Shown here: in pieces, positions 24,147 through 36,446 of the stretch | Numbering within the stretch: the stretch's first letter is position 1 | How the letters are laid out: every line of letters starts with the position of its first letter | Source of the DNA: Bryoerythrophyllum caledonicum | Taxonomy: Eukaryota; Streptophyta; Bryopsida; Pottiales; Pottiaceae | Direction of reading: 5' to 3' | NCBI GenBank assembly: GCA_963971425.1 | Contig: OZ020525.1 | Coordinates: forward strand, 15,320,187-15,384,186 | DNA: 64,000 nt | Translations under genes and position numbers: made by a program | The notes under the pieces: model-generated | Seen by the model: only the letters and a program-made list of their open reading frames with translations | What the model was told of the DNA's origin: nothing | Database searches by the model: none

Positions 24147-24486
24147 CACTAATTACGGTATTTAGTGTTTAAGACACTAATTACAACCCCTAACACTATA
24201 TGTCAACAAAGCCAATAATGTTACAACACCAAATTTCAACATGAACACTAAATGCAAAGAATCATAACTCAAGACTTTGACTACCTATACATCTAGTGTT
24301 ATTGATGAAGAAATCATTTGTAGAAAGTTGAGAAATAACAGAATATTACAAAGTGTACAAAAAGTGATAAAAAAATCTTGTGGATGAAGTGAAACACTAA
24401 TTTTCTAGAGGAACATAATTAGGGTTATGTGGTGAAGAGAGGTTATAACATTAAATGTAGTGTAACACTAAATACCAAAACTGGTG
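24147..24486. mobile_element. MITE, CACTA-terminal family, copy 1 (340 bp)
   Basis: The left end CACTAATTACGGTATTTAGTG and the right end AAATACCAAAACTGGTG are inverted repeats, and TA borders both sides (24145-24146 and 24487-24488). The interior matches the element at 28974-29266 almost throughout (TAACACTAT, AATGTTACAACAC, GAACACTAAATGCAAAGAA, ATTACAAAGTGTACAAAAAG, GTGAAGAGAGGTTATA), which establishes a repeat family. There is no open frame of note, so mobilisation would need a transposase in trans. Confidence 0.75.
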
Positions 24487-24516
24487 TAGTGGCACCTTCT
24501 AACGTGTAAGAGTTAA

Positions 24517-24879
24517 GAGCACCCGTATGGTCCTTCCGCACCTCCAACCCGGTGGATGGCGCAAGTGGAGGTGCTTTGTACTTGCCCACCGTGCCTTGAA
24601 CGAGGCAAGGGCAGGCTACCGGGCGAGGGCCGAGCCTGCCTCCAAACACTTTGCTGCTCAAAGGGCAATGTGTTGGGCTAGCCGCTTGGTCCTCCGCCAT
24701 TAGTTGCATTTTTAAAAAGTAAACACATCTTTTACTGTCTCATGCTCTAACAAGGGAAGGTAGTTGTAGCTTCAATTTGGCATGGGTGGGGCACTGCTCA
24801 GTGCTTGGCATTGATTTCCACTAGGCTCCAACCAGCCTAGGCTAGGGCCACCAAGATTGGAGTCTTGGTGGTCATGCTC
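24517..24879. repeat. Possible small element bordered by TAA
   Basis: GAGCA at 24517 and TGCTC at 24875-24879 are inverted and flanked by TAA on both sides. The rest of the ends does not match, so this is only a candidate. A clear internal hairpin CCACCAAGA...TCTTGGTGG lies at 24849-24872. Confidence 0.25.
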
Positions 24880-25074
24880 TAAATAATAGTGTTTCTTGGA
24901 AAGAAAAGGAAAGGACCAAGAGAAGGCCAAACTCAAATGTGTCCAAGAATATAACAAAAAGAAATCTCATGTTTTTTTGGGGGGATTTAATGGAATTTTC
25001 CTTGAAGTCCTTCCCAATAGAGCATTTTGCATTTCATGCTCTCAATATTTGCACTAATGAAATGCATGCATGTA

Positions 25075-25450
25075 ATGGCTATCAATGCTCTTGGGTCATG
25101 CTATCAATGCTTTTGGGCTAGGCTACCCAATGCAAGTTCAAATTCCCCCACAGTACTCCAAGTTCTGAAGGAGTTGATTAGTGGTTCCTCACATTTTTCT
25201 AAGCCAAGTCACCGTGTCCATGTCATTTGAGTAATAAACATAAGTACATAACGTATGGGATGACAGGTTACATCCCTTTACTTTCAAGAAATTTCTAATG
25301 AAATGCGCAAGAACTGATGATTTTGGGCCCTACCTATAGGAAGTTAAAGTTGTTCCACTATTTCCAAGTTTTCAAAGAATAGATTTGATCACTATTGTAA
25401 CTATTCCCCAAAGCTCTTCCAAACCAAGTCACCTTTTCCATATGGTTCCA
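25075..25450. repeat. Two diverged copies of a dispersed repeat
   Basis: Segments 25110-25225 and 25322-25450 share a series of words: TTGGGC..CTACC, CAAGTT/AAGTTAAAG, TTCCCCCACAGTACTCCAAG or its diverged form, then AAGCCAAGTCACCGTGTCCAT or AACCAAGTCACCTTTTCCAT. A third copy is at 48410-48530 (GTTCCCCCATAGTACCCTG, AAGCCAAGACACCATGTACA). Confidence 0.5.
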
Positions 25451-27278
25451 TTTACCATCAAAAAGTTATAAAGTAGAGGGCAACAAAGGAGGCCATCCCT
25501 TGTTATTTTCACAATAACTCCAACATAGAAAACTAATTTTGACATGTGATGTTGAGAACACCTATAGACAGTGGTATAGAAGTGTATTAAAAATAAAGTT
25601 ATATATTGTTGCATGAAAAATTAATCAAACTTAAGAGTTTGAGTGTAGAGTTTTTAATTACATATGATGTGTTCCATTGTAAAGCATTTTCTTTTGTAAA
25701 AAAACATCCTTCTAATTTATATGACATACTAGTTTTAACTTATGCAGTTAAACGCATCTATTGTAGCTACTACGTGGTATTGTCCATCTCAACCCTTGAA
25801 TGAAAAAAGTCCCAAAGTGAGTTTTTTCAAATCTTGGCCCTCGAGCAGGTTCCCATGATTGCAAATTGGATTTATAATTCTTGAAATTTTGTATAGAGAT
25901 GCAAGTAGACAAGAGGTATGTGGGAGTATAAGTTTTATTCTCATTGGACTTATTGAAAAAATTATGCCATCTAAAAGAAAGAATTGTCAAGTGCGGACTG
26001 TGCGGGCATGTCGGGTAGCTTGAAATCTTTTTGCTAGGACACTTTAGTAAATTTGAAATTTTTGCTACTAGAAAGTAATATCATTACCTTTCACATTGTC
26101 AAAAAACATTTCTTGTCTTTAGTGAAAAAATGCATTTTATTCCAAGTCAAAGATTTACACACATTGCCACTCATTGTCAGGCAAGGAACCAAAAAAGCTT
26201 CTTCTTTTCAACATAAAACTTTGAGGTCTTCATATTTTCACTTTTTATTATTTCTATTACAAGATGTGGTGTAAACCTTCTAATTGACTGTTCAGATTAT
26301 CAGTATAAATCATGTTTTGTTTCCAAAATTTTAGACATGAATTGGAAGTTTTTGAACCTCCACTCCTTGCACAATTTTATTGAATAAGCTACACCCTTCC
26401 TTTACCTCTAAAAATTGGTGTACAAGAAGTTATCATCACAACCAACATGATGATATAAAATTTAGACCTTGTATAGTGCAAAACATTGACACAAAGTGAA
26501 GTCAAAGTTTGTTGATCCACTAACCTAGGAATAGAAATGAATGATTTTTTCTACTTCAAAGGAGGCCATATTTGAATCCATGTGGACAAAATTGATGAAA
26601 ATTTGTGAGTATCTTATTCATGAAGTGTAAAGTAAGATCCTAGGGTTAAAACCAGAAATACAAATTTTCGTTTTTTTTCTTACTCATTGCACTAGAACTA
26701 ATAATTTTGAAGTGTTTTTGGTGTGAAAATGTCAAAGAAATTTAGGGGTTAAAGGATCTATGTGCACTAAAACTCTTATCAGCTTTTATGTTATAATAAA
26801 AAAATCATACTTTGATGCCCCTGGGAATAGAAGTGGCATTGGTGGTAGAGAGTTGTTTGTCCAACAAGGATGTTTAATAGTAGAATGGTTATGTATAATT
26901 TAAAAAATGTTCATAATCTCTATTTCTTTATTTAAAAGAAAACATGTGATACCTTGTGAAGTTGAAACCTAGGTGCAAGACCCTATCATGAGTCCTGACG
27001 TGGCACAAACAAGATATTGTGGCAGACCTATAGAAATATTAGTATAATATTATTCATATAATTTCTCATCTTCAAACTTTAGAAATAAATAGCAAAAAAA
27101 TTTACAAATGATCTTGCCCCTAGTAAAACCTCCAAGGTAGATGGTTTTAATTAAGTGACATAATTCATAAATTTGTACTTAGTACGTATAGTTTTCCATT
27201 TGGTGGCTTATGGAATATGACTTAAGTATTTTAATTGATTGGAGAGTACATATCATTATCTTCAAAATGTGTTTGAAA
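25451..27278. other. AT-rich intergenic DNA
   Basis: Only short chance open frames are present. No conserved protein block, RNA gene or clear repeat boundary was found. Confidence 0.5.
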
Positions 27279-27282
27279 TTAA

Positions 27283-27889
27283 CCCTTTAGGGCCTACAAG
27301 CTCAAGAGGCCTAGAAGAATCTATGAGCATAACATATTATGCAAATCATCATCTATACAATGGATACATTTCATTGCAACCCCACTTTACAAGTATTTGT
27401 TGTTCAATTTTTGTGGCATTGCGCTACCGGTCCTAGTAGATTCTCATCTTATTGTCCCTCTAAATTTCTTCAAGTTTTCCTCGGAGGTGGCATGTAATAC
27501 TTGCTACAAAAGTAACGTGCTCAAACGACCCAAAAATGAACATTAGGCCTTATAGGGTAGATAATCTTGATGATGCTTCTCACAAGAAAGATTGTTCTTA
27601 GCCCTTTAACGCCTACGAGGCCCTCATAGGGTCCTTTTTGGTGCTTTTGATCTTATAACTCTTTCCATATTTAGCCATTGTCTCACGTTCTCTAAATGCA
27701 TTTGAGCTCCTTGATAGCTTTCTAGTGGATCTCTCCAATCTCCAATCCATGTAAGCATCAACAAAGTGTAGTGATTTCCGTGAAGTGGGGTCATGTTGAA
27801 ATACACACGCTGTGTACATGATGTTCAACCTAATCCATTATGATCGTAGATTCTCCCCGGTTATCATGGTCCACGTAGGCGGTAAAGGG
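27283..27889. mobile_element. piggyBac-like non-autonomous element (607 bp), TTAA-flanked
   Basis: The left end CCCTTTAGGGCCTACAAG and the right end, read in reverse (CCCTTTACCGCCTACGTG), match at 14 of 18 positions. Each is bordered exactly by TTAA (27279-27282 and 27890-27893), the invariant piggyBac target. A third copy of the terminus (CCCTTTAACGCCTACGAGG) lies inside in direct orientation at 27601, suggesting a nested or partially duplicated end. No transposase frame is present. Confidence 0.65.
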
Positions 27890-27893
27890 TTAA

Positions 27894-28971
27894 AACAAGG
27901 CGTGGAGAGTTGTCATATGCTATCTAGATGCCAGTGTCCCACATTGTAACACAATTCCCAACAAACTCTTGATTCAAGCTAGTCTATAGGCCAAGGCTAC
28001 TTTAAAAAAGAAGAAGAAGGAAGTTCACATAATATTGTAGGCCAGCCAAACTGGTACTACAGAGACCACTAATACTGTAGCATGTTTCCACAACTCACTG
28101 CATGCAAATCATATGTACTTGGTCCATTGATCGCACAAGCTTGTTACAATCTGTTGGGTGAAATTGCGTTTTGCAGACAGTCTGAGGCCGTCTTCTGCAT
28201 GGAGTTTATGTCATGGGCTCTAGGTTTGCGAGAAAACCTAGCTGATCTAACTTCTAAGTGAGGAATATGCAGTGAGTTGGTGGTACCAGTACCTCTTGTG
28301 TATAGGGCAAGAGGGGCAGTCCAATGTCACTGTGGGCCAGCCTATATTCTTTCCACAATCATCACCAAGGTAAGTCCAGCATGGTGAGCCCTCAAACACT
28401 GAGGTAGTTATGATTTGATTCTAGCCAAGAAGCTGCTATTTCCCATGGGCCATCATGCATGGTTTGTTTATGGCCATGCCGACTTGATCTAGCCACACCA
28501 AAATGCGCCCAATACTTAATCAGCAACCAAGTTCTGGCAGCACTTGTCCTACCTGTCCTATGCATGATTGCCCACACATACAATTTTTATGCACACAAGC
28601 TCGGAAAGAGCGTCCAAAAATTGCGCAATCAGTTAGACTGGTTCCAATGCAGAATTGAGTGGATCACATTCTCAGAAATGGCAAGCTCCCATGTGGGTGG
28701 GTGGGTGAGAGGAGCACTAAAGTTGGAGCTCAAGCTCTGGACAACGCATCCAAGCTTGGATACTCTCCTGATACCCTGCAATACCCGGCTCACACTGCTG
28801 CCCTTCTGGTGCGAAAGTCCAACAAGGCACAATGTGACTCTGGACATGGATTCCCCAGTAATTTCCAATGCCTACCTCTGAACTGATATATCACACAGGA
28901 GTCAGGACTGACACCAGCCTGATACCCTGAGGTACCCGGGGAACGATGCCCGGGTAAGACTGAAGCCATAC
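27894..28971. other. Intergenic stretch without recognised gene
   Basis: Open frames of up to 140 codons exist on + (28459-28881) with overlapping frames on both strands, but none shows a recognised motif or a codon pattern that would favour one frame. I therefore do not call a gene. Confidence 0.35.
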
Positions 28972-28973
28972 TA

Positions 28974-29266
28974 CACTAATCTTGGTATTTAGTGAACCGC
29001 ACAACCCTAACACTATGTCAGCAACGCCGATAATGTCACAACACTAATTTAATGAACACTAAATGCAAAGAAATGTAACTTTGGAGTTTTACTACCTTTA
29101 CATTCAGTGTTATAGAAAACTGAGAAAAATAACAAAGTATTACAAAGTGTACAAAAAGTGAACTTAGTGAAGTGTAACACTAATTTTCAAGAGAAACATA
29201 ACTCGGGTGAAGAGAGGTTATACTGTAACATGAAATGTAGCGTAGCTCCAAATACCAAAACCAGTG
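28974..29266. mobile_element. MITE, CACTA-terminal family, copy 2 (293 bp)
   Basis: The ends are CACTAATCTTGGTATTTAGTG and AAATACCAAAACCAGTG, with TA on both sides (28972-28973 and 29267-29268). Internal sequence is collinear with copy 1 at 24147, apart from a deletion of roughly 45 bp. Copy 2 lies just upstream of the GC-rich block that precedes the unidentified gene-like region. Confidence 0.75.
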
Positions 29267-29479
29267 TACCGGTCAGAGGACAAGTTGCCCATGAGAAACG
29301 GCAAAGGGGTTGGGAAAGTGACGGCAAGCATGGGCGGTCCTGGAGTTACTTGGAAGTGAACTTATCTTTTTTTAAATTAGAGGGCACAAGAAAGGCAAAC
29401 TTAACTCGCAGTAAGTAAAGTGAATATAACTTATCAGGTAGTATATATATCAGTGGCGGGGACAGCTTCTTCACCGTAC

Positions 29480-30490
29480 AAGAGCATTCCATTCCGTTTG
29501 GCGAGGGATGCTCGGCATTCGTTTGTCTTGCTGCGAAGTTGCTGTATGTTGGCCGCCCCGCCCGCGCTCCACTCCGCGTCCGAATCCATTCCTGCCGTCG
29601 CTCGCTCGCTCGCTCGCAGCGGCACGGCACCGGCGGCGGGTCGCACTAGCACCGGCGGCAGCATCATGGCCTAGTGGAGGATGGCGGCCGGCCTCGGCGC
29701 CGTGAAGGGCGCGCGTCGTGGGGGAGGGGCCAGGGTGCGGACACGGCCACGCACGGGTAACGTACTGACGTAGTTCGTGGCGCGGGGAGTGGACGTGACA
29801 GAAGAGAGTGAGCACAGTTGAGCATGTACCCACGGATGAAGTACTTGTTCATGTGTGCTCACCCTCTTCCTGTCGCACCTCTATCCTTTAGCCTTGCGTG
29901 TTTTTTTGTTTTTTTTTTTTGTGTTGAGTGGAGGGGGTGAAGAGTGGTGAGAGTGTGTGCATGGTAGGTTTCTTGGTTCGTTGCGTGACGGGAGAGAGGA
30001 CGCGTTTGGTGCAAGAACGGGAGACGATGGCAATACCGCCAGCGGGACCAGGCTTGGCACGTTGTCATGTGCAACGGTAGACCGAGAACGTGCGTGTGCT
30101 TGTCTGCCTGCAGCAAAGCGCGGGCTGCAAAAGCTGGCGCTGATGCGCGCGTGGCCGGTGAGCTTGCTGCTGCATGCGGAGTTTCGGGGATGACGTCAGT
30201 CTGGGAGAAATTCCCTGACAGCGGAATGTTTCCTTTGCCAGCGCCGGAGCCTGCTACTGTTGCCGGCCGGGAGGCAACCTCTGGCTGCAATAGTGTCATC
30301 ATCCAAACACCAGACCGTGCACAAGTTGAGATCATCAACTTACCTGCCTGGTTTCGGCGCTCTGCTTCCGTTGCGAACAAGATTGCTTCGTACGACCACG
30401 AATGGCGGATCATCTGCATTTGGTGGATTTTTTTTAACAGTGGCGTTTCCCTAATCCGCCTTCTTACTACAGAGAACATCACGTAAACAG
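29480..30490. other. GC-rich block, possible promoter or first-exon region
   Basis: Base composition rises sharply here (for example CGCTCGCTCGCTCGCTCGCA near 29598 and long CG-rich runs to about 30280). Long frames are open on both strands at once (207 codons on minus 30482-29859, 139 on plus 30067-30486), which is what GC-rich non-coding DNA produces, so neither is called as a gene. It could be the 5' region of the exon-like blocks further right. Confidence 0.3.
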
Positions 30491-31029
30491 AACTTCAGAA
30501 CGCTCTCTGGTTTCTAGAGCGCTGAGCAAGTGCATGAGACCAGCCAGGTATGGTCCTCAAGAGGTTATTGGAAACCATCCGTGCGGTGCGTGCGAAAGCA
30601 CCAGGCTCTACTTGCTGACAAGCTGAAGCATGTTGAAGTCTGAGGATACCGTCTCCTGCACTCCATACCCTGACATGTAGACAATGTTTGTCGGCATTTG
30701 TTCTCTCCTGACGGTCCATGTGCGCTCTGCGAACCGAGTGGCTAAGATGTTGCTCCATTGGAGAGTGCAAAGTCATAGAGCATCATGTATGTAACGTGCT
30801 ACTCATTCGTGATTCATCACCTTAACGGATTCCATGTAGCTTTACTTTTAGCAGGAGATCTGAGGCCAGTCGCGAGTAACCAAGGACTGCCCGGGAATAC
30901 CAAAGTATTGCTTCTGTTCGGCTTTTAGTCTAGTCTGTCTTCATTAATCCAGGGTTGAAATGTACACTTTATTCGTTCTAACCTTACTTAAAAGAAACGG
31001 ACTTCCAATTTTGAACGTACTTATGTCCT

Positions 31030-34000
31030 TTTGTGTCGTATCATGACAGAAGACGAGGACGATGGTCTGTATGATGGACGGAGGAACAGGTCTCCGAAGC
31101 TTCAGTTACTTACCGAGCGGGTGCAGATCTGACAATTCTATGACGTTCAATTTCGAATCAACGCATTCGTGGTGAAGCGACGCTGCCACTCGGCAAGTAT
31201 GTGGAACATTCGCCGGCAACAAAGAGGAAGCTATAGGGGGAAGTTCAGGTTGTTACTCTTTATAACAATTCTCTGACCTCTAACAAACTGGGACCTGATA
31301 GCACTGTTTGGTTGTACTGTTATGCTAGGCTAAATTTTAGACTTCTTTGTCGTAGTTAATGGTACCTGTGTCGGAGACTACCTGCATGCTTCAGTGAAAG
31401 TCCTAGCATTTTAGTGATCTGTAGCCTTTACGCTTTCTGCCTCCTTTGTCCTTGACCACATCTCATGATATTGAATGTCAAGTACACATAAGGCAGGACG
31501 TTATGTACTGCTTTTGGAACGTCGAGAGAATTTCATGTGTCCCGAATCTTCTGAAGAGCTACCAAATCGCTTGTCCATTTAGAACCTCCGGCTCTGTAGG
31601 ATGGTTGGGAATATGGGCATCCTTGTCGCATCACAGTGGCTTGCACACTTCTTCCGGAGTGGCGTATGTTCTCGTCACGATCTTTTTAGTGCAGGAGATT
31701 ATGTGCAACGTCCAGAGCTGATCAGCTTGAGTCAAGATTGTATCAAAACGTATGCTACTCACGGTTATTTGTTTCACTGGTTTGGAGAGCCTTCGGAATT
31801 GTTCTTCGTGTCGCAGGCCGAGTGTATTTTCATCCTGTAGAACATAGTCAGACGGCTAGTGTCGCGGGGCAACATTGCTTAATGATTCACTTGCATTCTT
31901 GTCTGCAGCGCTGTTGTTTTCCTCCTTAGCGATCAGTATGAAGAGTTCAATAGCAGTAAGTGAAGAAATGACCATTTCAGATACGTGATGGGAATGCTGC
32001 AACTGTATGTGGCGTATGCCTCAGAGCATGTTGTCATCTGTTAAGATGCCTCTGATTATCAGGGTGGCTCAGTTACTAACTATGAAGGCACTTGTAGATT
32101 CCTAATGTTGGTGATAGACAAGAGTGAATTTGATTGAAATTTTCCAGTAGTCCCATTTGGTTAGAAAGTATGCCGGCTGTCTATTGTCATGCACATTAGA
32201 ACATGGCATGTGTGGGTGGGTTAGTGGTAAGAGTTTTCTGAGTGACAAGGATAAAACTGCTGTAGCATCATCTAAAGATGGAGCCTGTGTACATGGTTAA
32301 ATTTTAACCAGCTGATTTACTGAAGGGTAAGGGGATGTTCAATTAACTGTGGTGTGTTCAACAGTCACGTCTTCAATCGGGGTTTTATCTTGAACTCTTC
32401 ATCTTGACTCTTTCCGCCTGCCCTTTTTTTCATCAGCCACGTGAGGAGATCCACGAGTGAACACTTTAAAGGATGAAGTCAGCAGGTGGGGCTTGCTAGA
32501 GATGCTGGTGCATTATTGCCCATTCACTAGTGATACGTCTTTGAATGACGTCAAGGAATATTGACAAGTCACAAGGTAATGCGTCACGCTTGTTTTGTCT
32601 TTTGCTTCTCAAGGAACATTTAAGTCAACTTGATGAACCTGTATGAGAGTATATGATTTTGTAAGAAATCATTTCTCCATAGTTTCAGAGCAAACTTGGT
32701 TATTGTGTCTGTTTGGTTTTGATTTACAAGGTATACTTCTTTTACAGAGGACTCCTGAATGTTGGATCAGGCTGCAGGTGCCTGTAGTACGAGTATTCAG
32801 ATGCATTCAGGGAAAATGTAAAAGCAAAGCATGGATTACTGACAGTTGGATACCGAGATATTATTGGCCATCTAGATGATGAACGTATTTGCAGAATAAC
32901 AAGGTGGGACTTCTTCATTTCAGAATATCAGACTGTTCGTTCTCACCTATGGAAGCCTCCGAGGTATGTGGCCAATGCCTGCACAATCTTTTTTTGGAGA
33001 GATTATGCTTTTGAATGATTCACTCATTTTGTTACATCCCAACGTGAATGAAAGCTTGAAATTCATCTCTCGTCAGCTCATCACCTGACAAATATGTGTT
33101 GATCAGCTTACTTTTATGGAGATCTAGGCCATGATCTTCTAAGTTTTTGGAACGTTACGTGCTAGGACTTTTGAGCTGATGTTTCTCGTCCGGAACCGAA
33201 CATGTGGAAGCATCACAACGGCATTAAGAGGACTAATTTTATCTCCTTCCACTTAGGAGGTTGGGTCTATGATGAACGTATCTGCTGATGACGTATTGTT
33301 ACGTCCATACATACACAATGAAACCAGTACGACTTTAATTGGTGGCTGGGTGATGCATGGCTGTGCACAATATCAACCCAAGTCCTCGGCATGCAGGCTT
33401 GCAGCAGGTGAGATCATCCAGCTCACTGGGGTGCTTTTTCTGATTTGCCAGGTCAAAGATCTGATGCAATAGCTGTCCAACTCTGGAGGAGTTCTTTTCT
33501 TCGACTTGCCAGGTCAAAGTCAAAGCCGTGCGGCCTGCGATTTGCCACTGCTTTTGCCACGGAAAGGGTCTTCCGGAATCCGTTATTGGACTCTTGCATT
33601 AAGACGGCAATAACGCTGCATGTGTTGATTCCCCTTCCGATCTAAGCATTCTAAGTCAGTATATGTGGCAGAATCAGAAGAACCTGGGCTGGAGTGTGAC
33701 TGATCTGATCATTTCCAAGAATATAGATGGGCATCGCAACTACATAATCTGGAGAGTAAGATTTTGCCACGTTTCTCACGTACTGTACTGTTGCTAATAT
33801 GTTACTAAGCTCGTAGCAGCTGCTTCTCACGATAATAATTTTTTCTGGTTGAAACAGACGAGTAAGAAACCTTAGAAATGAGATCGGAATCAATCGAATT
33901 ATTGCTTCGCGTACCGAATGATGCCCGACTTGAACTGAAGAGAATCTTGCTGCTCTTATTGTCGTAGTGCTCAGATAATTGCTCGCTGTAAATTTTCTAA

Positions 34001-34096
34001 TAATCTCTTGAGGTTTCTGGATAATTTTACAGGTGTTACTACTTGAAGGCGGAAGATATGAACAATCAGACCCATGCTTTTCATGTTGCCACTCAG
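31030..34096 (+). CDS. Unidentified multi-exon gene or gene remnant (partial, exons tentative)
   Basis: Three blocks look like exons. 32788-32963 is open for 58 codons between CTGTAG and a GTATGT donor (contains AKHGLLTVGYRDIIGHLDDE and RITRWDFFISEYQTVRSHLW). 33660-33755 is open for 32 codons between GTCAG and a GTAAGA donor (NLGWSVTDLIISKNIDGHRN). 34033-34096 lies between TTTTACAG and a GTAGAC donor (YYLKAEDMNNQTHAFHVATQ). An acidic block MTEDEDDGLYDGRRNRSPKL near 31045 could be an upstream exon. The amino-acid composition is protein-like, but splice phases between the blocks do not all agree and I recognise no family. The gene may be intact with exons I missed, or decayed. The coordinates give only the region. 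Confidence 0.3.
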
Positions 34097-34716
34097 GTAG
34101 ACGAAGTCTCACTTTGCCCTCACTGAACAGTTCGTAGTCATTTTTTTTCATAATCACTGTGAAAGTGTTGTTTCGCAACGACGGTCCTGATCATCTCCAC
34201 GGTGACCTACACGAAAGAATTTCAGGTGTCTGGACAAGATGTAATCGAAGACTTGGAACTGGCTGAGCCACCGACGAATGTAGGTCGTCGTTCGTCTTTT
34301 GTTTCATTTCGTTTGTTTTCTCCTGCCAGCTGTTTAAACCCGGGGCATCATGAACAGTACTTCTCGTCACAGTAATCTTCCAACCATCGGCATAGTCTCG
34401 TCGACCTCCCTCCCGAGTAGAAGACCCAACAGTTAACTCCTTTTCCTGCAACCGAAAGTTTGGCTGTTGGCACAGGTTGGGTTCAGTTTTCAAGAACATG
34501 ACTCTTGAAACAAGCACTTGGTCAGATTCTGTGTCCATCTCTTTGCTGATTTGTAGTGTGAGCTAGTTATATAATCGTCCAGGGACAAATATTGCATCAG
34601 AAGCTTCCTACCTTGAAGCTTGAATAAGCTCTTTGAGAATATTCTTTGGTGGACCATCTCTGTCTTCTAAGTTGAAGACAAAAATACCTTTGTGCATAGT
34701 CACTGAATTTTAGGTG

Positions 34717-34878
34717 TTATGTGCATCACATTTGTCTTATATGTTGTTTAAAGTACAGGGAGTAGATATTAATATACTGTATGCGAGATTCAAAAAACAT
34801 TCTTGCATGTAGTTATTAATATTATCAATCTACTCCGTGCACATTAAACAACATATGAGACAAATGTGATGCATATAA
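34717..34878. repeat. Fold-back element, about 160 bp
   Basis: Left arm (from ATGTGCATCACATTTGTCTT at 34719 through GGGAGTAGAT) and right arm (ATCTACTCCGTGCAC through GACAAATGTGATGCATAT, ending about 34876) are inverted copies with a few mismatches, separated by a short loop. It resembles a small MITE. It has no coding capacity. Confidence 0.65.
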
Positions 34879-36446
34879 TACTTGAACTTCTATAACTGTG
34901 TACAAGATCACAGATGACGTAACAAAATCTCCGTGACAAAAAATTGGACAAGATCAAATATTTATATCAAATCTTGGTGACAAAAAAACCGGTATGTACT
35001 TATCCACGTGTATGTTTACAGGTTTTATTTCAAATTTTCACTTTCTTAAACAATATATTCGTCTTTTCAAATCACACGGAATTCAATAAACATTATTCAA
35101 TGATCAATAAATACAATGTGTTGAAAAACTTTTACTATACATACAACATCAACATCTTGTTGTTTCAACATGTATCATGCAAATGTTGTAACTTTGATGC
35201 TTAAACTACACAATCCTCTATTTTGTAATTATGATCCCATAATGTTTTCATAATGAAGTCAGTGAAAGTAGTTCGAATGGATCACTAAACACGGTTACAT
35301 GTAAGTTCATTATAAATAACGTGCGATACTGATGTAAACATTCATAAACAGTTTCTTAGGTCATTTCATTTTATTGAGAAAGTTCTTTGAACTCGGAGAT
35401 TGATAAACTAAGTTAGCTCCAGTACTTTCAGGTATGAAACGATACTGAATACAGTTGAGTTTTGCCTTGATAATTAAGGTGAAGTACAGGTGATGGACGG
35501 ACTGATTGCTGAAGTACAGGCTTCCTAACTGTCTTTGTCTCATGGCAATGATATGGGAGCTGAAAGCACTTGGTTGGAAAAGGATCCTGATTGCTTTCGA
35601 TCATGAAACTGGGCCAATATAGAAACATGTGGCTTTGGTACCGGATATTGTGTAGCGGAGATCCTGTACCAGTATCGGTTATCCTGTAATCGAGGAGGGT
35701 GTAATAATGGGAGCAGGTAGTGGAGAACGTGAGAGCCTTCGTCCTCAATACGAGTAAGCCAGAGGGTTTGCAGCGGTTCAGGTATGATCCATGCCCCTTG
35801 AGATTAGATTGAGGCCTCTGCTTTTTTTTTCTCCTTCAGATGCCCCAACAACAAAGCCCTAAAATTCCCTGGTTTCTCCGACCTAGAGGTCTCACTCGCA
35901 CTTGTTAGGGTCACGCACCATTTGGTGTCATGTACCCCTCCGTAAGCAATATTGTGTTGATAGGAGCTCCAGACCCGGTGGCCTGCCTGGAGCTATTACA
36001 CGAAGATTAAGCTGCATTGTGCCTTTCGGTGTCTGAACTTCCAGTGCAGGCAACCAGGGATCCTGTTGAACGATTCCTCCCACGTTGAAGCGGTTATTGC
36101 ACCGACTGCATTGATCTGGTCGACGGTTCGGAGGGGAAAATATGTGGCCTGGCCTCGAGTCTCCGGAGACTACAGTATGTGGAGGGTGTGTTCTGTCATG
36201 CTTTGTGGGAGCCGGGAGGGTTTTCAGTTCTCAAAAAGAAGCAAGTCTGCTCGGTTGCGTAATAATGCAGAATGTTTGAATCTTTTGTCGGTTGCGTAGA
36301 GCCAGGAAGATGAACACCTTCTACGGAGATGTAGGTTTTTATCAATGCCATTATCTGCAGTTTGGAATAGCCGATCAGCGACAGCAGTGTAGTTGAGATC
36401 GAGAGCCTCTTGATACTTCCGATTGTAAGAAGGTGGTGAAGTGACA
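34879..36446. other. Region upstream of TOM40
   Basis: This stretch contains the TOM40 promoter and 5' leader, whose limits cannot be set from sequence. The 200 bases before the start codon are mixed in composition, without a TATA box I would trust. A TGGGCC word (35608) resembles the site II motif common in promoters of plant mitochondrial-protein genes, but it is 840 bases upstream. No other gene is supported; open frames at 35428-35748 and 36066-36299 are unremarkable. Confidence 0.35.

Noticed and set aside
29859..30482. 207-codon minus-strand open frame
   Set aside because: It lies in a GC-rich block where both strands are open over hundreds of bases. It has no motif or domain pattern and low-complexity His/Thr/Lys-rich parts.
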